Shown piece by piece: positions 45,212 through 56,594 of a stretch of 64,000 bases of DNA (position 1 is the stretch's first letter; the number at the start of each line of letters is the position of its first letter). The translations under genes and the position numbers were made by a program. The notes under the pieces were generated by a model. That model saw only the letters and a list, made by a program, of their open reading frames with translations. It was not told where the DNA came from and made no database searches. Source of the DNA: Stichopus chloronotus (taxonomy: Eukaryota > Echinodermata > Holothuroidea > Aspidochirotida > Stichopodidae); contig CM037842.1 of the NCBI GenBank assembly GCA_021234535.1, forward strand, positions 24,057,106 through 24,121,105, read 5' to 3'.

Positions 45212-45278
45212 CGTAAATCAGCAGACTTTTCTTCGCTACTTTTCTCGTTCGTCCAGTGAATACTTTCGTCCACTTTAT
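45212..45278 (-). CDS. Gene 2 juxtamembrane exon 2
   Basis: A 67-bp exon, phase 1 to 2, acceptor CTTTTACTCAG, donor GTACTT. It reads KVDESIHWTNEKSSEEKSAD, charged and cytoplasmic in character. Its phases bridge the exons on either side exactly, although the next exon is 15 kb away. Confidence 0.6.
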
Positions 45279-46023
45279 CTGAGTAAAAGTATGTAGAAAA
45301 ATTAAAATAAGAAATACCAGCGTTATAGTATCACTTTTCTAATCTTTAAATATATTATTCGCTTTCATGTAGCTCTCCTTACTATGCCTGTAAAGACTAT
45401 CTGATCTTTATACATGTAAGACTGGCAAAATTAGGTACACTGTTATATTAAGTACGCGTAGAAAATTTATTCCATATTTTTCATAATGTTAACCACTTCT
45501 ACATGCGACTAAATTTACTTAGGAAGCTGGAATTATTAACAACTTGTATTATTTTAACGGTAAGATATAGTCACTATATTATCTTTCAGGATTCCTTCAT
45601 TCTTTTGGAACAACGATTACACAAATAATTCAAAAATCTTAGCATACTAGCACAAGGAAGCAATCTACAATGTTTCAACTTTGCAAAGTGGCAGACAATG
45701 ATTTCAAAGTATTTCATTTGATTTAACAACAAAACAGGTAAACTTTCCTTTTCATGAACTGTATTTGACCAGCATCAGGATATTGATCCATGATCTTTTA
45801 GAATAAGAACCATACACTTACCCTTATAATTGAAACACTATTACATATTAACCAATTTCGATGAGTGATAGTGCATTGCCATTGCAATAGAGTTTATGTT
45901 GATGAGCATTAACGTTATATTTGCATTTAAGATACTGTCAGAGTAACTTGTGCGAATAACCACACTGAGCAGAATAATGTGCATGTACACGCAACTTGTA
46001 CTCAATCAGATCATACATAGTAC

Positions 46024-46097
46024 CTTTAGATATTGCCACAGATGACATTGCTTCATCTTGGTATCGTCCCATGGAACATGTTTGGTGGTCATCACTG
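46024..46097 (-). CDS. Gene 2 juxtamembrane exon 1
   Basis: A 74-bp exon, phase 2 to 1, acceptor ATATGTTTTCAG, donor GTACTA. It reads SDDHQTCSMGRYQDEAMSSV and joins the transmembrane exon in frame. Confidence 0.65.
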
Positions 46098-46695
46098 CTG
46101 AAAACATATTAGTTTAGAGATATTCAATGAAGTAAAATCATAGCTTCTCTCACAAACAAAGTCTTTTTTTCAAGGTTTATTAAAGTCATCAAAAGTCATA
46201 TAAAGCGAATCATAGACGAAAAATATTAGTTTTGCTTTTTATACCCTTATACTACAAACATGCTGGTATGAGCTAATAAAAATTGTCTCCACATCTTTGC
46301 TGGGCCTACAAAATCTAGACTCTCCAAGAAACCATCGTTACTTGAAATCAAACAGCCCAATGAGAGTTGATATAACTATTCATTTATGCAAAATAAGATT
46401 AAAAAATGTTGTTTCCTATTGGCTATGATATATTCCACTGAATTTGACTTCCACTGACACATTTTCAACTCAACTTTAATTATGAATAAGAGGAGTAGCA
46501 CACTTGTAGTATCAGTACACGATAATCATTAAGAAAAATGTCGTCATTCTTTCTCTTTTACAAAAAGTTAAGTATTCCAAGAGAAATACTAGCAAGGAAG
46601 ATATCCCTACCTCAAGTTTCCAATTCCAAGGACCAGACATTTGGTACTTGCATTATTCGTTTAGAATTGATTGATTTACGCTAATTGAGACTTAC

Positions 46696-46816
46696 ACTGT
46701 AAGATGGCGGTAACGTTTCCTTATGAATTTGATCAAGTAAGACATGGTTACCATTATGATTAAGAGTGCAGCCAGACCTACACAAGCCTTTATCATGATA
46801 TCTCTGCTGGAATAAC
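46696..46816 (-). CDS. Gene 2 transmembrane exon
   Basis: A 121-bp exon, phase 1 to 2, acceptor TTATTATTCAG, donor GTAAGT. It reads GYSSRDIMIKACVGLAALLI then IMVTMSYLIKFIRKRYRHLT: one hydrophobic helix of about 20 residues followed by a basic stop-transfer cluster, as in type I receptors. Confidence 0.85.
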
Positions 46817-46949
46817 CTGAATAATAAGAATAAAATGCCCACATTCATTAGAACAAACAAATTGTGGACAAACATTTGTATCACAGAAATTCGTTTAATC
46901 AGCACTAAAAGATAACAGACCAATATGTTTATATATGTATATATATATT

Positions 46950-47001
46950 GCACGTCGACTTCTCATCTTTGCATTGCATGTCGACTTCTCATCTTTGCAT
47001 T
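46950..47001. repeat. 26-bp tandem duplication
   Basis: Two units, 46950-46975 and 46976-47001, differ at one base (GCACGTCGACTTC versus GCATGTCGACTTC). It lies just downstream of the Ig2 exon donor, in the intron. Confidence 0.85.
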
Positions 47002-47016
47002 AATCATTAAACTTAC

Positions 47017-47349
47017 CTTTAACGTGTATCTTTATTTGGGACTTCAGTGTTCCTTGGGCAGTGGTGCATCTTAGTAACTGATTGTGACTCGTCCACTGTG
47101 GCGTAAAGTATATCTTGATAGTGTTCAACTCATACTGCGAGTGATATAAATATGGATGTTTTTTTACTTTCTCAATTGTTCCCATGTGGATTGGTAATTT
47201 CCATTCCGGAATTTTGGGACTGGATGACTTCGATAATGTTGTACATTCAAGTAAATAGTTACGGGATGGTGTCACCGTGAGAATCTCTCTGTTATTAATT
47301 TCGTCTTTTCCCGAAGTGAATGCTGTTATTTTTATACTATCAGGTGGAT
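47017..47349 (-). CDS. Gene 2 Ig domain 2 exon
   Basis: A 333-bp exon, phase 1 to 1, acceptor TTATTTTGTAG, donor GTAAGT. It starts DPPDSIKITAF and contains NYLLECTTL (B-strand cysteine), IPEWKLP (C-strand tryptophan) and NQLLRCTTAQGT (F-strand cysteine). One Ig domain per phase 1-1 exon is the standard arrangement. Confidence 0.85.
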
Positions 47350-47992
47350 CTACAAAATAAAAATAAGTTGAGCTTATTTACATACAGTAGAAACAAGTAA
47401 TGCATCAAAATAAGTTCAGTTGCAATGAATTCACGAAACATAACACATGCAACTATGTACTATAACATACAAAATTATGCATTTCATTTTATTTCACTTA
47501 GTAATATGCGGTGTTGCCTGGCCTCCATATTGACAGTAATACGTGCATTAAGAATGCTTAATATTCAAGGGACATATATACCGTATTAACGGTTACTGAA
47601 AATTTAATTTGAAGAGCATTGATATGTGTATGTTACAAGGTTACTCATTTCTGGCCAGTTTAAGTATTAGCTCAATAGAGAAGCCAATGTGTAAATGGCA
47701 TTACATATGTAAAATTGCCCTCTGCTACTTTCCTGTTCAATTATTTTGTTTTTACTAAGGTATGAATTAAAGCATGGCAAACTTGGAAAAATAAGTTAAT
47801 CCTCCATGCATCAGCCATGCATTATGCTAAACAACAAGAGGTATTGGTGGAGACATGTGCAAAGAAAGGAGTGCCATGCAGTCGATATCTGCAATTATTT
47901 TCTCTAATTTAATACCAAGTAAATCTGCAATACAAAATAAAAAAAGGAACGAAGAGTAAAATATCATGCCCAATATATGCTCGAAACCTCAC

Positions 47993-48319
47993 CTGACACC
48001 ACAAGTTGTGTGTAAAAGGTTTTGGTGTCACCGAGTGTGTCAACTGCTTCGCACGTGATTCTGCTTCGATTCAGCAAGGACGACATAATAAACGTGATCG
48101 GTGAGCTTACACGAATTACTTCGTTGTCTTTGGCACTACTGACTCTTCCGATGTTAGCATTCATTAATTTTGAAAACTTCCAATGAAGGTTTACTTGTTG
48201 ACAAGCAAGTGATATACACCACAATTTAACAGTTTCACCAGCAGTAGCAACTAAAGTTGTATTTATGGTTTCAAGTGTTGCGTCCTTTGAAAGGAATATT
48301 CCAAAGTCTTCTAATAAAC
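47993..48319 (-). CDS. Gene 2 Ig domain 1 exon
   Basis: A 327-bp exon, phase 1 to 1, acceptor TTTTCTTATAAAG, donor GTGAGG, fully open. It contains TAGETVKLWCISLACQQVNL, HWKFSKL and LLNRSRITCEAVDTLGDT: paired cysteines and the core tryptophan of an Ig fold, plus NTT and NRS N-glycosylation sites. Confidence 0.85.
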
Positions 48320-48839
48320 CTTTATAAGAAAAGAGTCTTCATGAATTATTTAAATTAGTGATGACATAGTTTATCTATGGACTCATACATGCCTGATATA
48401 TATTTTCATAGCTAATCAGACATGTTCCCCGAATAGCATCATGTAACTATAGCGTCAATGAGGCAAACTTCGACTAAAGACTGCATACAAGTTAGTAACG
48501 CCAGATTAGATTCTACTGATCTAGGCATGACAGACAAGTAGACTGCATGCTCTGCATCAAAGACACCCAGCTTGCGTATTACACGTTGACTACCGGTAAG
48601 AAAAATATGGCACATGAAGCTACATCACAGCCACCAAGCAGGACTAATCCACGCTGCCATACCAAACCATGCTTGGCGAGGAGATTGAAAATAATAGACA
48701 CTTGATTTTGGACACAAACAGGCGAATTTCATTTCACATTTTCTCCACGGTTTCGCAATCAATTCTCACCAAATTCACGGACGACCTTTACACCGAGTGT
48801 AAAATGTGAATGAGATAAGCTAATTTTCAATTTTTTGCC

Positions 48840-49262
48840 TTATTCAAGAGAAATTGGCCATTTTCCGAAACGGTCCATTTCGGAGCCCAATCGGTCCAGA
48901 AAAATGCCATTTTACCGAATTTCGCTTACAAAAGTACAACTTTTGTGCACGAAAGACCCTTCTAACAGTTTGCAAAATTTCAAGAGGAAACTCCGAAATC
49001 CCTAGGAGGAGTAGGCTTTTTGGCGAAAAAAATGGAGAATGATCGCTAGCGAGAAAACTAAATCGCCGATCCCCACCAAATTTCACAGACGCTCGCCGCC
49101 GTACACGGTCCACCCGTCCATCAAATGTCAGCTCCGTAGCTTCCGTAACGGCCCAGAAATCGCCGTCGAAAGGGCCCCGAACGCACTAATCGGTACTCAT
49201 CACTGCACAAACTGCTCTGGAGATTACATTACTTCGACTGAACTTCGTTCAAGTCGAAGTAA
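48840..49262. repeat. GC-richer repeat-like block ending in a near-perfect hairpin
   Basis: Base composition differs from the AT-rich surroundings. Overlapping ORFs on both strands show no domain. The block ends with a 34-bp nearly perfect palindrome at 49229-49262 (arms TTACTTCGACT and AGTCGAAGTAA). It is probably a mobile-element fragment in the gene 2 intron. Confidence 0.45.
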
Positions 49263-49481
49263 AAATTGATAATGTGCCCTTTTTTTACTAAACCTTGCTT
49301 CATAAGTTTCCTATGCTGAGGCAGTACTTCATAATGAAAATAAAACCTTCCACTGTTAATGTTTTCAGGTTGTAAGCAAGCAAGAACCTGGCTCTGCAAC
49401 TTAACAATGAACGAGCTAAAGAGTTATGTGTGTTTCTTTAACCCTAAAAGAATTTTGTGCAAAACAAATTTATGACTATAC

Positions 49482-49529
49482 CTGGACAATTATTGTTACT
49501 CTCATCATTCCAACTTGCGATTGTCCCAT
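49482..49529 (-). CDS. Gene 2 short exon between signal peptide and Ig1 (tentative)
   Basis: A 48-bp candidate, phase 1 to 1, between a pyrimidine-rich acceptor (TTCTTTCAACTGAG) and GTATAG. It adds HGTIASWNDESNNNCP, giving a polar mature N-terminus after the hydrophobic signal. The gene also reads in frame without it. Confidence 0.35.
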
Positions 49530-49998
49530 CTCAGTTGAAAGAAAAAATGAAAACAGTTTGATAATTACTTCTGTATAATGCTCACAATTCTAGCATAAAC
49601 AAACTTAAAAGCATTTAAAGAGAATGGCAGTTAGACTTAAGTACTCACAGAAAACTGTAGCCTTTGTTTAATTTCATGATGACAATTGCTGAGAAATGGC
49701 CTCCAAAAGTGAGTGATCTAAAGATTTACATGGATAATTTTGTCCTACACTGTTCCACACTATCGTTGTGTGTCACGAATGCAAAATTGTATTCGTTTTG
49801 TGTTACTTAATGCACTGAAGAATAAGCAAATTGCCATTCTTTATGGAGACTAAGAGAACGGAAAGAATAGGAATGTATTTAAAAAAAAAACTCCAGCCTT
49901 TTCCTGGCGTTCTGGATACGTTTGATTATTCTAGTACAATACAATACAAATATAACCAAAAAAAAAAAAAAAAATACATATCAGAAGCACAAACTTAC

Positions 49999-50035
49999 GC
50001 AGTCTGAATATTAACAGAACCAGGAATAAAGTCAT
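49999..50035 (-). CDS. Gene 2 signal-peptide exon
   Basis: ATG begins MTLFLVLLIFRL, a hydrophobic signal core, then one base before donor GTAAGT (phase 1). The 37-bp length and phase equal those of the gene 3 signal exon at 62739-62775, which supports both. Confidence 0.65.
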
Positions 50036-50314
50036 GTTGGTCAACCTCTCGAGGCTAGCGAAAGTCTAGGAGATGATTAATATGACAATTGACACACCAT
50101 TAAACTCAATTATGATTATGATACTTTTAAAGTATGTTGTAAAACATACGAGTATGAAGAAAGAACATAGCAAGCGGCCTAGGTAGAGAAACAACACGGT
50201 GCATTCTCTTACAACTTTGCGTCGCCCCGTTGATGAAATGATCAATTAATGAACAAAATATAACTGTATCTGGACATGCCGTTGTTCTGTCACTTGCATT
50301 TGCCAGAAATCTAT

Positions 50315-50509
50315 TTAAGCTGTCTTATCTGAAAATTTAACGCTGTATAAGCAAGAATGCTTTGTAACTGCAAATGCTAGACCAGCATTGTTTCTCAAAG
50401 TTGGAGAGAATGCACTGACCGTCACTTTGGATTTATCAGACGCAAATTGTCTTGTTACATTTGGGTAATTTACGTTTAAAACGGTCTTCATTTGCAATTG
50501 ATAGTAAAA
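50315..50509 (-). pseudogene. Possible Ig-exon remnant between genes 2 and 3
   Basis: After CTCAG, an open frame reads YYQLQMKTVLNVNYPNVTRQ and goes on KSKVTVSAFSPTLRNN. LxVNYPxNVT is typical of the boundary between two Ig domains. It ends in a stop with no donor, so it is either decayed or chance. Confidence 0.3.
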
Positions 50510-52299
50510 CTGAGCAAGTTGATTATAGTATAGTATGAAACGTTAACGTATACTCATAGTTAGAAGATTAAAATTACTGAATGCAAGATTGATTCAAGCA
50601 CAAAATCCTACTCACCATTGCTTAATCATGGAAAACTGAAATGGAAATTTCTCACAAAATAAATAACGAAAACACAAAATGCTCTGCTCTCTTGGTAATA
50701 TATTCCAAAATAAATTCTATCTTTATGCAGGGTAGGAGTCAAAATGTAGTTACCAGCGTTTACCTCGTCATACGCACCTTTAACTGATAATGGGAAAGCA
50801 GTGAAACTTCTTATCATAAATACGTGAAATCTTCGGTGCTTTACCTATGCTAACCACTGACATGTATGTAAGACCTGTGGCGACTTACACAGAATGAAAA
50901 GTGAGGCAAACGGAAGTTATGTATAGGACATCTTACTGTACCTACGATTATTTCAGAAAGCTCAGTATGTTAGTGATAAGCATAAACGAAACGTGTGTTT
51001 GTTGATAGATTCATGATACACTTTCGCTTTTTTTTTTCGCTTCGTCGCTACTAGGTCCTTACAGGTACGGTCGGCATCGTAACATTTCGCTGTTGAATTT
51101 GGCTAGTGTGACTTTCGGTTTACAATTAGGGGTATAATGACACTACATGTGTGTCATTTAACTGGATTATTCTACAGTTAGTGATGTGGGATGACGTTCC
51201 ATGTGTAAGTTCCTTGTATATATGACATTTTTTGAGCGCTTCAATTAGCTCCTGAGCTAGGTCTAGGTTTGGCAAGTACTAACGTTGCTAAGTCCTAACA
51301 CTTAGGCGTCGTAACAGTTGGCTGTAGATTTAGGCACAGTTACAGGTAGGCCAACTTGGTGGCGCTATTGGATATGTCAGTATACACTTAACTTATACAT
51401 TAGAAAATTCTATAAATGGGCAATTAGCAATAGCGTATTGTCAATTTCCAAAATAAGGATCGATCATAATCACATTTTAGCATTGACCTTTCCGACCCCC
51501 ACACCAACCTTAAACTATGAAATAAAACTATAACTTAGGCCGTAGTCTAGACTATGCCTACAAAGCAAACGACATGCCTTATACTGAAGAACTTTCCCCG
51601 AAAACCCGGGACAAAGAAATTGTCATGTGACTTGAACCTGGTAGTAAATAGCAACATGTTTACGAAGCTTCGCTTCCAAAAACATAATAAACTGGGACAA
51701 ATATCAAGCAATTTCCCAGAATATGTACTTGACAATTGGTTACTAATATAAAATTTTCCTTCCATCTGTTGTCTTGATCCCACATTTGGCAGACGTGCTT
51801 AAGAGATACGAAGATAGCTCTAAATGACATATTTGTTTGGCATTTATGGAAATCAAACTTACGGTTTTTAAGTAGCAAACGGAGACTTAGATGTAACTAT
51901 AGATTAGTAAGCGCTACACATTGTAAACACTAATCAAACATTTCTGAAAACGTGTTGTAGGCTATCAGTGAAGTGAACTTTGTTCTCAACATATACCAGA
52001 AGATATATGACAGTGCCATAACTTGCAGTCACATTTTCATTGTAGAACAAATATGAAGTTTTATTAATGGTTAATTTGAAAGCTACAATCGTTAGGAAGA
52101 CGATATTATTAAAATAAATGACCAGAGGCAAGAAATATGATACGAGACATTGACACAGAGAACATACCGTTTGACTTTACTTGTTACATGTAAGTTACAA
52201 AATAAACAATTTTATGATGTCAGTTGCATGTGACAAGTCCCCATGTATGGTTAGCAGTATCTCACCAAAAGTGTTATACTACATTTAAGATCAGTTTTC
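50510..52299. other. No gene seen
   Basis: Short overlapping ORFs on both strands without a recognisable domain or splice-bounded exon. It is intergenic between gene 2 and the LINE relic. Confidence 0.45.
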
Positions 52300-53815
52300 A
52301 GGGGAAACCAAGAAGAAAGGTATTCGAATCATTAGCGATGTCATTGACATAGATAATAAAAAGTAGAGGACCGGAGATTGATCCTTGGGAACTCCGCACA
52401 TTACTCTTAGTGAACCAGAATTAATGGACACCAACTTCTATTAGTTCAGAAAGCTGCTTTCAATTCAAGCCATCACCCATGATACCACAATGATAAAGTT
52501 TCATCAGCAGGGTTGCGTGGTCAGTAGTATCAAAAGCCTTAAACAAGTCTAAGATTTCAGCAGTTGTTTTGATTTGATCTAAGGTGCTTCTCAAATTGTT
52601 AACAGCATGAGCAAGAGCCATCTCCGTAGAGTGATTTGTTCGAAAGCCGTATTGTCCTGGATACGAAACCTCACACCTTAAAATAAAATTGTAAAGGCGA
52701 TTGTGAACAAGCCTCTCAAATATTCTTGAAAAACACTTTACCATTGAAACCGGGCAATAATTCTCAAAGCTTATGGCATCACTTTTCTTGAATGACTTTA
52801 GCTATTTTAATATGAACAGGAATGACACCGGTCGCAAGCGACCTGTAGATGACATGAGTAAGTGGCTTAGAAATCTAACTATGCCAATTTTGATACCATC
52901 GTAACCAGCAGACTTATTGGATTGTAAGCAAGACAGGGTACCCTTCACAACTTTATTTTCATTTGTTGAAGTGAGAAACATTCTGGAGGTATACCTCTTA
53001 CGAAAGTAAACGTTGGCATTTACTTTACTTTGAATTTTGAGGGCAAATGCAGGCACAATAATGCCAATGAACTTATTAAAAGCGTCGGCTGTTAACTTCC
53101 TATCACTTATGTCACCATAACTATGATAAAAAAATCATACATCGTTGATAGAGTCCCATGTAGGATCATTTTCACAGTGGTAAAAACTAACTAGTAAAAA
53201 ATGTTTTTTTCCTCGCAATGCGAATTACGTGGTTCAACTTATTTTGATATTTTGGAAACTCTGTCCCCGTCATCAGCGGTATGTCTTAAATATCTCCTAC
53301 ATAACAATTTTTGTTCTTAATTGAATGTATAATACCACTACTTGACCGAGGTTCCAGTCAAGGCTGCCAATTCTACCTACAAGCTGACTTACATTCATCG
53401 CTGAATAGATCCTATTAGAACCCATTATGATCAATGTTTCAACAGTTATTAGTTCTGAGAAAAAAATGTAATATCGCTAATGTCAGAAACGAATTCCCTA
53501 GAGATGAAAACTCTGCTGCATGACGTATTTGTAAAGATATTGTCAATTAGTGAGGCACTACGATCTGTGCCACGAATAGGCTTGGTGGTGGTTGCAACAA
53601 AATTGTTCGATTACATTCAAGAAATCAGAACAAATAGAACTTTACATCACCCATGATGTAACTATGCCACTTTTGTTTAGAATTCTTTTAGAATTTCGCA
53701 GAGGTAACGGTTAAAACTCTGAGTTACACCATGGGGCGGTCTATAAGTGACGCCAACAATAATTGGCGTTTTACAGTTAATCCTCTTTTAATTTCAATAA
53801 AAACACATTATATTG
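52300..53815 (-). mobile_element. Old LINE relic (endonuclease and reverse transcriptase fragments)
   Basis: Minus-strand order: IVGVTYRPPHGVTQSFNRY (APE endonuclease) near 53770, then NKSAGYDGIKIG near 52930, then FSRIFERLVHNRLYNFI, QYGFRTNHSTEMALAHAV and EILDLFKAFDTTDHATLL (RT motifs) at 52744-52460, then QGSISGPLLFIIYVNDI near 52370. The frames are broken by stops and indels. It is an older insertion than the other LINEs. CR1/L2/Jockey-like by motif. Confidence 0.75.
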
Positions 53816-54112
53816 AAACATATTACATTAGGTATAACAAAATAAATCCATGGAGATCAGTTGGATAATAACAGGATAATAAGAATGCAACAGGACAATA
53901 CAGAACGTACACGCATAACAAAAAATTAAACTTTCAGTTGGTACGTTCATTACAGGCCAATCCACAGGCTCTGGAGGTCACCGTATCTTCGCATTTGTCT
54001 TGTAAAATTTTCCCCATTCTTTGTGAGACGCGCCAAAATTTTGCCATCTTGAGACCAAGCTGATTTTACAAGAGGGTGGGCGTTAGTTGTTTGGAGCAGT
54101 TCCTAATTTCTT

Positions 54113-54450
54113 TTAATGAGTGTTGTTAGTCTCAATTTTCCCAATCGGATGGAAACGGTCTATTTCTGCTGGCTGGAGATTCAGTTGTAGGTGTTTGGTT
54201 GTGTTTGGCTCTAATACGAGGTAGTCAGTGTCTTCGTTTGGTTTTTCATCACAAAAATGTCTCGAACAGTTTCTTTGAGAATACTGCTCCTGTTGATTAA
54301 TTTCGTTTAGAGGTCGGGCACATACATCCTCAAAGGAAGCAATCTTTTCCATTTCTTTCTTTTCTTTAGCAGATGTCTCCATAGATTCCTCAATGTCATA
54401 AAATCGTGCTGTATTTGCTTCAGGTTTAGTTAGGAAATCGTCATTTTTTC
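54113..54450 (-). CDS. Probable gene 3 cytoplasmic tail exon
   Basis: An open phase-1 exon of 111 codons plus stop after acceptor CTCTTTAAG. It begins KNDDFLTKPEANTARFYDIE and contains DEKPNEDTDYLVLEPNTTKH: acidic, with FYDIEES and DTDYLVLEP tyrosine motifs like receptor tails. No homology to the tails of genes 1 and 2 beyond character, so assignment to gene 3 rests on position and strand. Confidence 0.5.
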
Positions 54451-54777
54451 CTTAAAGAGCTCGTTCGAGACATGCTTGCAGTACTTACTCGAAGGCGGGA
54501 CTTATAAAGACTGCTTTAAATACCAAAGTGATAATATCATGAGAGGCCACCTCATTCATCAGCTTTAACATTGTCGACTTCTACCCATCACCTAAGACCT
54601 CTTAGTACACTTAATTTAATACATTCTAGCACTACAAATTTGTTTCTTAAAGTACAAATGTACTTCATTAGTCAGGTGTTTTCTTCTGACTGAGGCCGAG
54701 AGAAGTGTGCGGCGTACAGCAAAGTCGCTGCGGAATGCGACAGCGTCGATTCTTCTTTGTTTGCGTTCTTAAGGAAT

Positions 54778-55035
54778 TTAACAAGACTTTTTCGAATGTC
54801 TGCATGTAGACATCAGCTCGAATCGCTTATTACGTGTAGATTCCTGGGATTTATATATTAAGTAATATTTTTCTATTAGGCATAAATTGCAGCGTTTTGA
54901 TACATTGCTGTATTGTCTTGCATGCTTTAGGATTTTCCAGCACAACTTGAAATGGAGATTGTTATCCTTGAGTGACCAGGTGTACTTGCTTAGTTCTGTT
55001 TCGCCTCTTTTGTGTGGGTGTATGAAAGAAGGTTG
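54778..55035 (-). pseudogene. GIY-YIG endonuclease-like C-terminal relic of a retroelement
   Basis: An open frame reads ETELSKYTWSLKDNNLHFKL, then ILKHARQYSNVSKRCNLCLI and NKRFELMSTCRHSKKS before TAA at 54778-54780. ETELSKxxWxLK...KRCNLCLxEK...NKRxELxxxCRH is the C-terminal half of GIY-YIG-type endonucleases carried by invertebrate retroelements such as Penelope-like elements. The upstream part (RYANLLSYTH) is in another frame. It lies where gene 3 should have its helix H exon. Confidence 0.6.
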
Positions 55036-55355
55036 GCGTATCTAGCTTTGAAAATACACATTAGCAAATTACTAAGAGATTACTACTGACGAACGATCGA
55101 AGAATGAAACCTATCATGCGTTATTTATTACAGAAAAGAAAAGTGTAGAACAGGTTTAGTGATAAAGGAAAGTAATTTACAAACAGGCAAGTAAAATACT
55201 AACAACTACCACCATTTATGTCAGATGAAGAAACGCCTTTCAGATATGAATGAATTGATCGAGTCAATACAGTAATACATGGTATTTACATTTTGTACAT
55301 TGCATGCATATAGATATTTGTACACACTTTTACGTTATGGTTGCACATTACTCAC

Positions 55356-55452
55356 AGTTCATCAGGTAAATTTACTGGTTCTGGTAAACGTTCTTACGTC
55401 TGTAAGACCTTTTCAAAATCTGTCAGGCATGTATCAGGGTATGCCGTTTCAC
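55356..55452 (-). pseudogene. Gene 3 kinase helix G exon with in-frame stop
   Basis: Exactly 97 bp, phase 1 to 2, acceptor AATTTGAAACAG, donor GTGAGT, the same size and phases as in genes 1 and 2. It reads GETAYPDTCLTDFEKVLQT, then TAA, then ERLPEPVNLPDEL, homologous to the gene 2 GESPF...PEQL exon. The stop falls between the two halves. Confidence 0.8.
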
Positions 55453-55622
55453 CTGTTTCAAATTCATAGGAAAACATTTTGAATTGCCTAAGTAATACAG
55501 TACTACACCTTCTTAGTTAGTAATATTTATGTTATTAAAAAGAGTAACATGTGCTTCGAGTTTCATAAAAATATTGATTCGAAAGTGGTAAAAATTGAAG
55601 AAAGCAAAACTACGAAAACCAC

Positions 55623-55750
55623 CACACGAGAATATTCCCCACATTGTTACCAATTGTCACCAATAAAAGACCAGATATCACTAGCTGGAATATACTCTCC
55701 CTAAAACACTGACTTTCGCTTGTAGCGAAGTGAACCCTTGGCCCTACATT
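55623..55750 (-). pseudogene. Gene 3 kinase APE/helix F exon, multiply broken
   Basis: Three frames are needed: VHFATSESQCF (VRWxAPEAxF equivalent), then GEYIPASDIWSF preceded by an in-frame TAG, then VTMWGIFSCG before a GTGGTT donor. They align in order with the gene 2 exon ([27 protein letters not shown]). A near 10-bp repeat (TTGGTGACAA/TTGGTAACAA) sits at the second frame break. Confidence 0.7.
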
Positions 55751-55813
55751 AAGAACTAATGAGAAAAATAACACTGAGAGCAATAAACGTAACACTATGG
55801 TAATGTGTTTAGA

Positions 55814-56071
55814 TTAGCCCACCAAGCCCCGGCGTTTTGGAGCCTGGTGGGCTACATCCACACTTGAGGTTCCAACGTTTCCAGGTAGTGAATCAGTTGC
55901 TATGCAACCGGATTCATAACCCACATTAGAAAACAGATTACTCTGCGCAAAAGTAATCTCTTTTTCATTTGCATGTCCCTTTCGGAACGGAAAAGAGTTT
56001 ATTGGTCGATAAGCCAGGTTTCTCGAATTATTTAACATTGGACCCATGGGGAACATACCGATAGCTTCCAT
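55814..56071 (-). other. Unassigned open frame ending in a hairpin
   Basis: 85 codons, reading MEAIGMFPMGPMLNNSRNLA ... QSNLFSNVGYESGCIA, ending KRRGLVG and TAA. An AG (GCCACTAG) lies just upstream. The composition looks protein-like but I recognise no domain. The last codons overlap an inverted repeat (TAGCCCACCA/TGGTGGGCTA). It could be part of gene 3, a transposon fragment or chance. Confidence 0.25.
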
Positions 56072-56594
56072 ACGTTTCTAGTGGCTAACATAATAAGCAT
56101 ATAAATGCTCTGTGTCATATCACACAAACAAAGTTGACACAGGTTACTATTTTCTGGGTATTTAAGCCTCCTGCGTTACATCTTCCGTCCAGCGTCCTTT
56201 GCAAATCATGAAAGGTTGCTTGTTCACGATGTTTTAATACACGTAGCACTTTTAAGCACCCTGGGGTTAACACATATGGTCATGTTATAACACACAAGCA
56301 TAGAAGCTTATTACAGGGTACAAAAGTATGCATATATATGCTCCGTAAGTGTTCGGATTGGTTGAGCATTTGGCTTGCCGTACCCATCATGTAGTAGCAC
56401 AAAAGCTCAACACACGGCCTTATTTAGAAATATCACCTTTGTACATAAACAGATACAATCTGTTGAAATAAACTGTTCAAAGTAGAGGAATCTATTAAAA
56501 GTAGCTGTTTTCTTGTAACAATGCCATAGCATGGAATGTATTATATGAAGAAAACCGAGATAAATAGATTTAGGGACTTTAAAATCTAGAATTT

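Larger units (their letters stand above)
21001..50035 (-). pseudogene. Gene 2: Ig-domain receptor tyrosine-kinase-like gene, probable pseudokinase or pseudogene
   Basis: Span of a 29-kb minus-strand gene with 16 exons. In transcript order: signal 50035-49999, short exon 49529-49482, Ig1 48319-47993, Ig2 47349-47017, transmembrane 46816-46696, juxtamembrane 46097-46024, 45278-45212 and 30177-30119, N-lobe 29503-29333, helix C 28643-28534, hinge 25398-25238, catalytic loop 25083-24961, APE/helix F 24624-24513, helix G 24158-24062, helix H 23653-23548, tail 21333-21001. Intron phases agree at all other junctions, which is strong evidence for one gene across a 15-kb transposon-filled intron. Catalytic motifs are lost (YPG for HRD, DFC for DFG, no glycine loop). 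The helix C exon has a 1-nt deletion and a TAG, and the hinge exon has AC instead of an AG acceptor. All other exons are open, so decay is recent or these exons are bypassed. Layout resembles Ig-class receptor kinases; the class is unknown. Confidence 0.75.
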
